From Kalaharituber pfeilii (taxonomy: Eukaryota; Ascomycota; Pezizomycetes; Pezizales; Pezizaceae): 64,000 nucleotides of DNA. Each line of letters starts with the position of its first letter. Within the stretch, counting starts at the first letter, position 1. The translations under genes and the position numbers were made by a program. Below are positions 41,475 through 51,900 of the stretch, in pieces. The notes under the pieces are model-generated. The model did no database searches, was not told the origin of the DNA, and saw only the letters and a list, made by a program, of their open reading frames with translations. Where the stretch lies: the NCBI GenBank assembly GCA_015179045.1, contig WHUZ01000142.1, positions 1-64,000 on the forward strand, read 5' to 3'.

Positions 41475-42257
41475 TGTTACGGCTAAGGTGGAAACTTACC
41501 CACCACTGTGGCAAGGGGCAAGGGTTCCACTACTACTAGCTGTCACGGCTAAGGTGAAGACTTACCCGCCAAGGGGATAACGCTTACCCTGTAATCGAAC
41601 ATAAGACCAATGCTGACTGACCGGACTGATCACCCGTTACTGTAGGCTTGGCTGTTGATTCTCGCATCGTTTAGATAGGGTAGTACTACGGAAGTGTGTG
41701 TCATTCGAAACGCAGCTTGATGCATGCACTCTACTTACGAAAGCTTTATTAATATACGCACATGCATTAGTACATTCGTTATCTTTGTCCCGTACTATTT
41801 TTGCATGTTTTCAGTTACGTGTGCCTATTACCACAGGTATTGGCATTGATAAGGAATCGCCGCAGTGCCAGCCAATTATTCATTTGTTGACTACTCATGT
41901 ATGACTGCGCTGAAGTCTATATAAGCGCCGGCTGGCGATAGCATAGTTAAAAGAAATCAAGACACTAGCGGTGTTCTAAGTTTCTCTATAAACTCTGAAA
42001 CCTATCGTTTCCTTTCTACGCCCGTGAATCGCTCCGCTCCGCTGCGCGCTCCACGCAAAACAGCTGCCCATTCGGCCCGCCGTATCCACACCTCCGTAGC
42101 CATTCCGACCCGCCGTATACACACTTCCGTGGCGACTCCGGCACCGCTGTACGCAAACCTCCGTAGCGACTCCGACCCGCCGTATACACTCCTCCGTAGC
42201 CGTAACATCCGGTGCCTTCCAGCGCCTACCGGAGCCTAGCCCCTCACGCCCGTAACA
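41475..42257. mobile_element. Solo LTR 1 (783 bp)
   Basis: TGTTACGGCTAAGG...CACGCCCGTAACA with the exact 5-bp duplication TTACA at 41470-41474 and 42258-42262. It is related to the LTRs of the Ty3 element at 55149-60903 but carries extra CGCCGTATACAC...CTCCGTAGC repeats. Removal restores the host frame. Confidence 0.92.
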
Positions 42258-43771
42258 TTACATTATTATATTCCTCCTGGCGGATTATCGGGGGTATGGG
42301 ATTATGTTGTTCAAAATCTCCATGCTCCTGAGTTTTTTGATTTGGCCGATCCAGTACTGCTCATAAACGCAAAAAATATGAAGACTATGATTCGAGAGGA
42401 TACGCCGCAGAAGCTCATACAAAGTTTTCACGCTCGATGGGAATCTAGTTTTGACTCCACTGCGTTTCACCCTGGCAGCACATGGATTGACATCGGCAAA
42501 GAGACAGTTTCCCCGAACCGTTCCAGCGAACGCACTGCTTCAACTCCCCATGTCTACTTGTGGCGACAAAAATATCTAGAGCACATTCAATCAAAGTTCA
42601 AAATGGATGTTCCCCGAGACGGCATGAAAGTCAGTCCTTATCCTTGGGCGCTTTTGAATGATGTTGGAAGTATGACATTGGAGCCGGGCAAGCGACATCC
42701 ATTACGTTTCGCAGGACTTATTTACTCCCAGTTTTACTCCTCCACCAAAGAAATCTTTGACGCAGCAAAGACCTATCCATTTGCCGATCAAAGTCTTGAG
42801 GGCCTCGCTGTAGATCCCAGCCTGCATAAAGAATGGCAAAGGGAAGCTAAGCATTTTGGATGCAAATGGAGTGCACAAAAAGCTCGTCAGACTTACGGAT
42901 CTGGTAAGTTACGAGTGGCAGAAGGGCTAACGTCTGCCCTGTCAAAATCCTTTGGTGTTAGGGAGGAGCATCGCATGACCATAGACCTACTGCTTCAAAT
43001 AGGTAAGCGTATGGAGGCCCGTGGTTTAATCAACCAGCCTCTCGCCTGTCCCACATTCCAGACATCGCCGCACCGACACCCACCATTTCTTGCCGTACCA
43101 ACCCATATTGCCATTGAGTATCTCCGAGCAAATGTTAATAAGTTTGCATTCGGATTTGAATTTTCCCTGGTTAAAGATGGAGGAAAGACAATTTCGCCTG
43201 CGGCAGGCCAAATGGCATTGATGTTTCTCCAGTTTTTGCGAGCGTCCTACGAGGGATTTCCTGTGAGGCGTACTCCTGGAATGTGGATTGACATAAGCCA
43301 ACCTAACAACGAGCCTCCGAGACACGGCATGGGTCTACAGTATACGCTTGCCCATCGTGGATATGGCTTCTTGCAACAACAGAAAGTTGCTTGGGACACA
43401 TGGCAATTTACGCCAGACGTGAGAGATCATATCTTTTTCAGTGTTGCACGATTCGCCAAGTCATATTCTGGGGCATATAAGAAGGTTACTCATGCGATGG
43501 AGTTTGATGCCCATTGTCACGAGCTGTGTGCCTGGCTAGCAAGCGAGTTGGCCAAGCATTCAATGACAAAAAGGCTCTATCCTCAGAAATGGCTCGCGCG
43601 TCATGGGACAACAAAGGCTACCGTTTGCGCTACCAAACTGGCACACAAATTTGGAATGAGAAACTCTCGGCACACGGATGGAAATGGTGTGACGAAGAAT
43701 TTTATAAATTCCTTATCCGTCGATGCTATGTTTGGCCAAATGCGACCACGGGGAAATGGTTTCCACGAAAA

Positions 43772-44552
43772 TGTAACAATCCAACCCGGACCCCTCGCCC
43801 CAGACCCTCCAGCTCCGGTCCTATACTGGCAACCAACGTACTACTCGCCAGTACTCGTACACGTGCAGCTGACCCTGACACCCTTGCAATTCGCCGCACT
43901 CCTTCTAGCACTCCGATATATATCCCTGCACCTGTAAGCACGCTTAAGCGACATGGCCGCCAGCATCCCGGTCATTGCTTAACAACCCGAACCGAAGAAC
44001 CTGCCAGAACCTGCTAGAAGAACCCGGATCCCCAGAACCCGCCGGAAAGCCGCAGAACCCGCCGGAAGCCATAGAACCTGCCGGAAGCTATAGAACCTGC
44101 CGGAAAGCCGTAGAATCTGCTGGAAACAGGTATCGCCGAGCTTATTCCCGGATATTCTGGACGCTTTTACCTGCTTCCAGTCATTCCTTGGTCATCCATG
44201 TACTTCCTGTCGTTTCCTTTGTTTTCCATATACTTCTAGTCGCTTCTCGGTTTTCCATGTACGTCGTTTGTTTGCTTGTTTGCTTGTTTGCTTGTTTGCT
44301 TGTTTGCTTGTTTGCCTGGATTTTCCACCGAGGGTTTTCTATAAAGAGGCCCTCCTCCCTCCTCCCTCTTGCTTCTCCACGCAACAACTTGTTTCCTACC
44401 CAAGTTGTATATTTAGCCTTTTAATACATCTACCTCTCGATATCTCATAGTTCCGACCGCCTCTGCCTCCGCCTCCACTGTGACCTCGCCTCGGCGCCCG
44501 CCGCCCACCCCGTACCCAGATCCTGTACCCTGGCCCGGACCCATTCGTTACA
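43772..44552. mobile_element. Solo LTR 2 (781 bp)
   Basis: TGTAACAATCCAACCCGGACC...CATTCGTTACA with the exact 5-bp duplication GAAAA at 43767-43771 and 44553-44557. Inside are GAACCTGCCGGAAAGCC tandem repeats, a TTTGCTTG microsatellite (44262-44312) and a TATA-like CTATAAAGAGG near 44340. Related to 31706-32533. Confidence 0.9.
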
Positions 44553-45080
44553 GAAAAACTGTTCCCGACGCAAATCAGAGTAACGGGCTAGCGAGGTCAT
44601 ATGTTTGGCATGCCGTGGCAAAAAGAGGTCTGAAGTCAGAGACACCGGAAGACTGGGAGACGTGGGAGGCTGGGAATACAAGCGCATCACTGCCGGAATA
44701 TCCTTTGCGGGTCTCGCCAATGTAGATAGGAAAAGGCGCCGAAGTCGTTGCAGACTATGTGAAGCAATGTGAGGCGGGGGCAAAATGGCGAGATTTGGGG
44801 AGGGTATATCGATGGCAGTGGGGGGAGTCTTCACGGCTCCCCAATTATTCTGTGCAGCGAAAAGGTAGGACCGGGAATGAGTTTCATGAGCCTGTGTGGA
44901 GGCCCTAATGTATATATTTTTCTATGTGTTATAGAGTTGGGCTGCTGGCGGCTTTGATAATGTTTTTCTTTTTGTTTTCATGATTTCTTTGTAGTCTTTT
45001 TCGCATTGCGCAGCCCGCACAGCAGCAATAGTCTCATGGGCATGGAGAAGAGATATTGACCTTTGCTATTGATCTGCAAT

Positions 45081-45136
45081 CTCGCCATAGCCCACAGGGC
45101 GGCATGCGAGTACTGAAATAAAAAAAAAAAAAAAAA
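45081..45136 (+). mobile_element. LINE-B tail micro-insertion (56 bp)
   Basis: Begins exactly with CTCGCCATAGCCC, then ACAGGGCGGCATGCGAG, TACTGAAATA and poly(A). The perfect duplication GATCTGCAAT is at 45071-45080 and 45137-45146. The cleanest hairpin-only insertion in the window. Confidence 0.92.
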
Positions 45137-45449
45137 GATCTGCAATCATATTACTATGTGTGAGAAAACAAGGTGCGAGACGACGGAGGCAACACCGGTG
45201 GGAGAGGAAAGGCGCTGACTTTCCGCCATTGCCACCAAACTAACATTCCGCGTCGCCGCCGAAAGTTCAAAATGGGAAAAAATCGAATGACAAAACGGCA
45301 ATATTCAGCGCGGTCTCGGCTTGCGCAGTCTCGGCTTGCGCAGGGAACTGGCAGCCGCACCGGCTTGGCGTGGCACCATTGGAACGATGACTAATTTTTC
45401 CAAGCCAAGATGTTCAACTGCAATCTTGTCAACTTTTTACTTCTGGAAA

Positions 45450-46134
45450 CAATGGGTGCCTTCCGCTAAGGATTTATGTGAAATTCAAACCCCTGCTTTG
45501 AAATAAAACTGGGGTCCGTATCCCTGTTTTATTGTTTGGTAGAGCGTTCGAAACAATTTTTTGAAAGAGGGGTACCCCCCCCCCCTTTCAAAAAACTCAC
45601 TTGAATAAACAATAAACAATAAATTTCAAAAGCAGTTAGTTAGAGTACACTACTGCTGAAGTAGCATAGTCTACAATAACTATACCATATAGAGGATATT
45701 TAAATTCACATTTGCATCATTCGCACCTATTCCTGCTTGCATATGTAATATCCAGTAATGCATTCTTATGCTCTAGCGAGAAATTTTCACTCCGACAGTT
45801 CAGCCTCCTCTACTCTTTCACTTTTCAGATACATTAATACCTGACTGCTACCTAGTGCTTGCCAGCAGAACTTGACTGCTATTTCTTAAGACCTAGTGCT
45901 CTCTTGGTGCTTGAGAGCTCCTGTTGTCTTTTGTGGTGAGATTGACAGCTTGTTCACTGGCTCATAATTTCTGCATTTAAGGTGTAAATGTCTGCATAAA
46001 CAAAAACTTTTCTTGATTTATTATTTACTCACGTCTAAGTGCTTAGAGAAACTACCCCCTGTTTGTAGTGGAAATGTACCCTGGTAAAATTTGGTTTGAA
46101 TTTCACATAAATCCTTAGCGGAAGGCACCCATTG
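45450..46134. mobile_element. Element with 41-bp perfect inverted ends (685 bp)
   Basis: CAATGGGTGCCTTCCGCTAA...GAAATTCAAAC at 45450-45490 is repeated inverted at 46094-46134 without mismatch. The interior is A+T rich and non-coding, with a strong hairpin at 45557-45596 (TTTTTTGAAAG / CTTTCAAAAAA around GGGG and C11). No direct duplication was found at the ends. It could be a MITE that lost its duplication or an inverted segmental copy. Confidence 0.6.
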
Positions 46135-46357
46135 CTCCATGCACCACCGGTCACTCCAGTCGCTTTACCACTTCTGGCATTAAAAAAAGATCGTTTGCAG
46201 GAAGAAATTTCCCCGTTTTCATTGTGAGCTTAATTTTTTGGGGCTGTAGCGAAACTCGCAATCATTGTGAGTACAAATTTGATAATACTAATTCCACAAG
46301 CTCTTGATGCTGTTTCATATTACTATTAATTGATTTTTCAATAAACGTTTACGAACC

Positions 46358-47640
46358 ATGGACACAGATAAAGATGGTTTTGTATATGGCATAAGTGTCC
46401 TGAAGATGTATATAGAAGGTTTTCTCGGACCAGCGTCACCTCTTATTTGGTGCCTAGTAATGGATGTGGCACTACGAATGGCGAGGCGGAGTCTAGAGAA
46501 GAGGATCTGGGATTATATGGCTAAGCAGGGGTCCTCCGGTGGGTCTAAGAGGAAGGCAGAGATAGAACATCTATCAGAGCAACAAAAGCGAGTAGTCGAC
46601 TGGAGAATCAAGAACAAACACAATATCGAGGTTGACACGGACGCCTATATGGATGATGGCTTTATAGGTATTACGGGTCTATTACCTGGCAAACAGTGGG
46701 ATAACTTTCTTGGGCTCATAGAACATACGCTTAAGAAGTTCGAGAATACCTGGGGGCTGGTGTTGCCAAAGGAAAAGCGGCATACCGTTGCATACGGAGG
46801 AGAGAAGGGTGATCAGAAGCGAGAATACGAGAGGCTCGGAGTTAAGACACCGAATACAATAAAGGGGGATTACCAAGATACAGTAAGTATAAGGGTCAAG
46901 AAAGCATGGGGACGGACATGGCAGATGGCACAAACTATAAGAGAGAGACGTCTAGGGATAAATATTATAGTTAAGCTGATTAACATAATACTACTTCCAA
47001 CACTTACCTATGGAGCGGACATATACAAGTCTACAAAGGACCGGGAAACACTGAGAAAAGAGCACACACGAATGGTTAGGGCGCTACTGCAGTTACCTAC
47101 GAGTGTCTCGTTCAAGGTAGCAGTAGGGGCACTGGGAGTCATACCAACGGATGCATATATTGATAAGCTTCGGAGAAGAGCAGCCATTAGGATAGCAACA
47201 GTTCCAGGTCATATAAACCGGAGTAGGATAGGGAAAGGAAGTCTAGTTGATAAGCTGATACAGGAGGCGGTGGGGAGAGAGCTAGGCACCAGAATCGAGT
47301 TACACGTAGCTCGGGAGTGGGAGCCGTGGAGAAAGGGAATAATCTTGGGAAGTATAGAGCCAGAGCAGAGGCGGCCAAAGGAGGAGGAATGTGAACGGTG
47401 GATTGCTGCAGTGGCAGTGTGGGAAGAAGAGCAGGTTTGGAGTGGGGCACAGGTGTGGTATACGGATGGGAGCCGCTCAGAGGCTGGAGTAGGGGCAGCA
47501 GCAGTTAGAGTCCGCAGGCCGACACTGGGAGCATATGGGGGTGTGAGTGAGCAAGAGTCAAACAGGTATGAGGCATACAGGGTAGCATTGCCGGACACAT
47601 ATGACAACGACGTAGCTGAGCTAAGGGTTCGAGATAGATC
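46358..47640 (+). pseudogene. LINE-C reverse transcriptase and RNase H start
   Basis: Starts within the reverse transcriptase: GPASPLIWCLVMDVALRMA stands where other LINEs have PQGSPLSP. The catalytic box is TDAYMDDGFIGITG, the thumb/connection includes YERLGVKTPNTIKGDYQDTV and NIILLPTLTYGADIYKSTK, and RNase H begins with VWYTDGSRSEAGVGAAAVRV and E in QESNRYEAYR. At about 47600-47640 the sequence changes to LINE B in another frame. It is distinct from LINE A and LINE B over its whole length. The 5' end is truncated; an ATG at 46358 opens the frame by chance. Confidence 0.75.
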
Positions 47641-48494
47641 CACAAAAGTCGGAAACGTTGGTAATAGGAGTAAAGGGGAAGAGCTATAGACTAGTGGGGC
47701 TAACGGTGGACTGGGAGTTAAAGTTCAACGAACACTTCGTCAAACGGCTCCGACTAGGGAAAGCAGCATGGAACACGGCTTCTCGACTAACAAAAATTCC
47801 CCCAAGCAAAAGAAGGCAGCTATACACCAGCATAGCCAGAAACATCGCAACCTACGGGAGCTGGGCCTGGCTCAGACATGCGAAAGGGGCTCCGCCGGGA
47901 AAGAAGTTAAGGGAGCTAGAGAAATGGCAGTACACGGTAGCGAGAAACATCACCGGGGCACCATGGGGAACCAGGAGAACAATAGTCGAGGGGATCGTCA
48001 ACCTAGAGTCGATAGAAACTTTCGTAGCAGGAGAAGGAGAGAGAGTAGAAGCCAGAACACTGAGATTCCCACACGAACCGATCCTTCGCCCGGACATGGA
48101 CTCTGCTTACTTGAGAGGAGATCTGAGGCACCGGAATCCGCTACCGCTACACACGTTCCCCACACAACCGAGCGACCTGAGCAGGGACGAATGGGAAGCT
48201 ATCATAGAAAGAGAGACAGACGAAGGGTGGGAAGGGGTGTATACGGACGGGAGCAGGATAGAGGACACAACAGGAGCGGGAGTATACCATCGATCCACTG
48301 CACAGTCTTACTACCTGGGGAAGAGAAGCACGGTAAACGATGGAGAGCTCATAGCGATAAGCAAGGCCCTACAAGTGCCAGGCGAGCTGATGGTAATCAC
48401 CGACTCACAGACGGCGATCGCAAAACTACAAAAGATAGCGAGAGGCGACCCCACACCCGACGGAGCTGCCAGCGAGGTGAGGAGACGTGTCTAG
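47625..48494 (+). pseudogene. LINE-B ORF2 connection and RNase H joined to LINE C
   Basis: FEIDPQKSETLVIGVKGKSY, GLTVDWELKFNEHFVKRLRL, the conserved ELEKWQYTVARNITGAPWGT, then RNase H with VYTDGSRIEDTTGAG, NDGELIAISKAL and VITDSQTAIAKL. It ends at a stop at 48494, before the last RNase H block. The following 48495-48644 lacks the LINE-B hairpin and ends in poly(A) (about 48629-48644) after ACACAATCG, so the tail is foreign as well. The frame is fully open over 278 codons. Confidence 0.78.
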
Positions 48495-48933
48495 ACCCTC
48501 AAAGCCCGGAGACAGGCTAACTAATTACCTAATTACAGGCTCCAACGAACCTGTTGCCGCTGGGCACGAGACTGCGCTGTTACTTGAGTCCCGGCATGGA
48601 GCCGAGCAGTGCAAAAGAAAACACAATCGAAAAAAAAAAAAAAAATAGAAGAGAATACGCGATTTCTGCAACGAAACCCTACCCAACTCGGTGCAAAGGT
48701 TGAGCTATAATTGGGTAAAAGCCATAAAATGAAATCTGTACTACAAATATATTATCATGTACTTCCTGGGTAGTAATTGAAGACGAGCTCCTTGTGCACA
48801 AACGTCGGGCCTAATGCCAAGCATTACCATGCAGGTTTTCCATGATCAGAGGCTTTCCTACTCCGCAACCTGTACGAGGGTTCATTAACCTGTTCCTCCG
48901 CCAGCAGAACCTACATCCGCAGAAAGCTTTGAC

Positions 48934-51900
48934 ATGGATAAACAAAAACAGCGCAAGATGCTTAATCCGCTTGGATCACCGCAATTGGATTCGGCGGAGG
49001 TGAATTCAATCGAGACCTCATCGATATCGCTGTGGCAAAGATCGCTTCAGATAGCTCAGAGAAAACTGTCCGAGAAACGTCTACCCCCTCTCGAGATCCA
49101 CGACATTCCAACTCAATCGGCTAGTGAGATTATTCAATTGACCATAAGGGATTTACAAACCATCATCCATACTATTCAGCATAACGACAACGCTGTCGCT
49201 GTGGGGTGGTTGCAAGAAATTTTGCTCGTGTTCGAAAAGTATACAACCTTCGTGGATGCTGCAGTACCTCTTTTACTGCTATATTTGATTTTTTTAGCGG
49301 AACCGGCGATAGAATGTGATCCGGGGGTGATCGCTCTGGCTTGGGTGGCCGTCAGAGGTATATTGCAGGCATGTTGGAGTATTTTATATAGTCCATTCGG
49401 TACTTTAAAAAAAGGGTATGCTGACCTCCGGCAGGTTGCTCTCAATCATTTTGAAGTGGCGAAAAAGCTGGAGACAACTATCGCGACTATTCTTGACAAA
49501 ATAGCACTATATCAGTTCTACGACAATATATATAGAGACATATTGGCATTAGATATGCTATCTTTAGTTACGCCGTCTTCTGCTGCAACAATGCACACCC
49601 CCCAACAAATTCTGGCATCCTCTTTGCCGGAGCTATACGCTGCCATCCTTATTTTCTCGGTGAAAGCACGCCAATATTTTGATCCCTCCTTCACTAGTAA
49701 GACACTACAGATATACTTTTTGGAATATACCTCATTCTGACTTCGTATTTAGGGATCAGAAAATCGGGGAGTATATGGAGGACCACTGCTGTTGATTTCC
49801 AGCCGTTTATCGATGAGATCTTTGAGAAGGAACGGCGCGTTCGGGAGTGTGCAGACATGGCCAAAATGGAAATAAGCATGAGTCTGTTCCCCCGCTCATG
49901 TTGAGATGAAGCAATCTAAATGTGGTCTCTAGAGGGACCTGCAAGGTTACAGCAGGTACAAGATCTTCTCAATAACATTGAATCAAAAATGGCTTCGTTA
50001 GGCAAGCTAGACGGTCAGTGCATTTCAACTCCGTGAGAACATAAGGAGAAGCTAATTGAACATATAGAGATTATGAGCACCACGGCGGAGAATTTGAAAT
50101 CGGTGAAGGAAAGGAATTTGAAAGCAAAAGGTTCGGCTCACCAATTATTTTATTGTTTTTATTGCTTGCATAGCCCCTATGTGCTATGACAAGTGTGCAT
50201 ACTACTTCACATAAAGTGGTTCTATCTAACTGCTACCTATAGAGGAGAAAGTGCAAAGGCTTTTACGAGTACTATCTCCGCTTGAGGCTTGGAAACGGCA
50301 TCAGGACGTGTTGCCAAGTGGAGTCGATGGAACAGGAACCTGGTTGCTAGAGCATGAACATTTCCGCCTCTGGTGCGATCCCACCAATAGTCCAAGCGAC
50401 CGTATCCTGTGCTGTTTTGGGGGTGTAGGTACTGGTAAAACAGTGTTAAGGTACCTTCTTATGTACCCTGGAGAGGCTTGGATGGCTTTGCTAACGTCCC
50501 ACCTATGCATAGTTGTATTGTGATCGAACATCTCCTTCATGAATTCCCAAAGCGAGATAAAGTAGGAATCGCATGGTTATATGGTGACTACCGAGACCAA
50601 GGGAGCCAAACATTAAATAACATTCTTGGCAGCTTTCTCAAGCAACTTTTAACCGCTGCATCACACGTCCAGATACAATAACGAGCATCCTCGAATCCGT
50701 CCAAAAGCAAGAAAAGAGGGCGGACAATTCTAATGTTCTACAATTACTCAGGCTCACATTACCCCTGTTCGACAGCACATTTGTCTGCATAGATGCTGTA
50801 GATGAGTTAGAGCCCCAGACACGAAACAGTCTCCTCAAAGTGATTCGAAGCGAATTTAGCACTGCACGGATATTTGTCACCGGAAGACCGCACGTACGAT
50901 CAGAAATCGATAAATGCCTTGAAATGGAACGCCGGAATGACATCGAAATCATGGCTGACCGGGGTGATATCAAAAAATGTCTTCTTCTTCACCTTGCATT
51001 GGATACACATCCTGATGCCATGAATGAGGAGCTGGAAAACGAGATTTTGAGCACCATTCTTGAGCAATCTCAAGGAACGTAAGTGGTACATTCCTTTCCT
51101 CTTTCAAGACATACATTAATCAATTGATTTCAGGTTCCTATTTCCTGCTTTGCATATCCGTATGTTCCTTCAGCAGCGCACAATAGCAAAGAGGCGGAAG
51201 GCGCTGAAGAAATTGTCCCTGAGTCAGAATAACGTTATAGCATGTATGATTGATCGAGTTACGAACTCGCAGTCGTGCAGTTCTGAGCTGGGCATGCAAG
51301 TGCTAATGTGGCTACATCTTGCCTATCGGTCATTGAAGTTGGATGAACTCCGGCATGCTCTTGCGGTTCAGCAAGGCGATCTCGATCTAGATAAGGATAA
51401 TATTCCATCAGCGGAAACTTTGACGGAGTGCTGCCTTGGCCTCGCCGTCATCGACAAGGACACATCGACCGTTCGGTTCGTGCATCATTTATTGGATGAA
51501 TATCTCAAGCAACATAGCAAGGCTTATTTCCCTAATGGTCACAGCACTGCGGCGGAGACTTCTTTGACGTACCTTAACTTTATGAAATTAGCTTCCCCTT
51601 GCCCCACAGTCCCTGAACTTGACCAAAAGAAATCAGACTTTGCCTTCTTAGACTACGCAGCCTGTCATTGGGGCCACCATATACGACAACAGTCCAATGA
51701 CGCTGCGGCTGAGCTTGCCGGGAAATTACTACGACCGTATAACAGGCAGCCTCATAGTGCTTTGGGAGCCTTGTATATGTCTTTATTGCCTGACTCATAT
51801 CCGGAGTGGTCTGAACCTTCACCTGAGAGATTTATGGGAATACATGCGGCCGCTTATTTCGGACTGGAAACGGACATGGCTACATTGGGAAATGAGTACG

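Larger units (their letters stand above)
40522..44725 (+). pseudogene. Large uncharacterised gene split by two solo LTRs
   Basis: Exon 1 is 40522-41016 (165 codons); a 51-nt GT..AG intron spans 41017-41067. The frame then runs to 41474, where a solo LTR sits. It resumes at 42263 in the same frame (QALH|YYIPPGG) and runs to 43771, where a second solo LTR sits. It resumes at 44558 (FPRK|TVPDANQSN) and stops at 44725. A change of frame at about 43485-43545 can be a 59-nt intron (GTTACT..CAAG, splitting SGAYKK|RVGQAF) or a frameshift. Total is about 840-860 residues. The N-terminus is acidic with a SUMO-interaction-like motif (NPIVISDSDTD), hinting at a nuclear protein. The body (DVPRDGMKVSPYPWALLND, HGMGLQYTLAHRGYGFL, WNEKLSAHGWKWCDEEFYKF) matches no family I recognise. 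Whether it is a host gene or belongs to an unknown mobile element is open. Confidence 0.75.

Noticed and set aside
41475..42257. Solo LTR acting as an intron
   Set aside because: The ends are TGTTACGG and CCGTAACA with a TTACA duplication; there are no GT..AG signals at the frame-preserving borders. Skipping by nearby cryptic sites cannot be excluded without RNA data.
50140..50190. LINE-B tail inside an intron of the NLR-like gene
   Set aside because: TGCATAGCCCCTATG and TGCTATGAC resemble the hairpin core, but the foot of the hairpin, the poly(T) and a duplication are missing.
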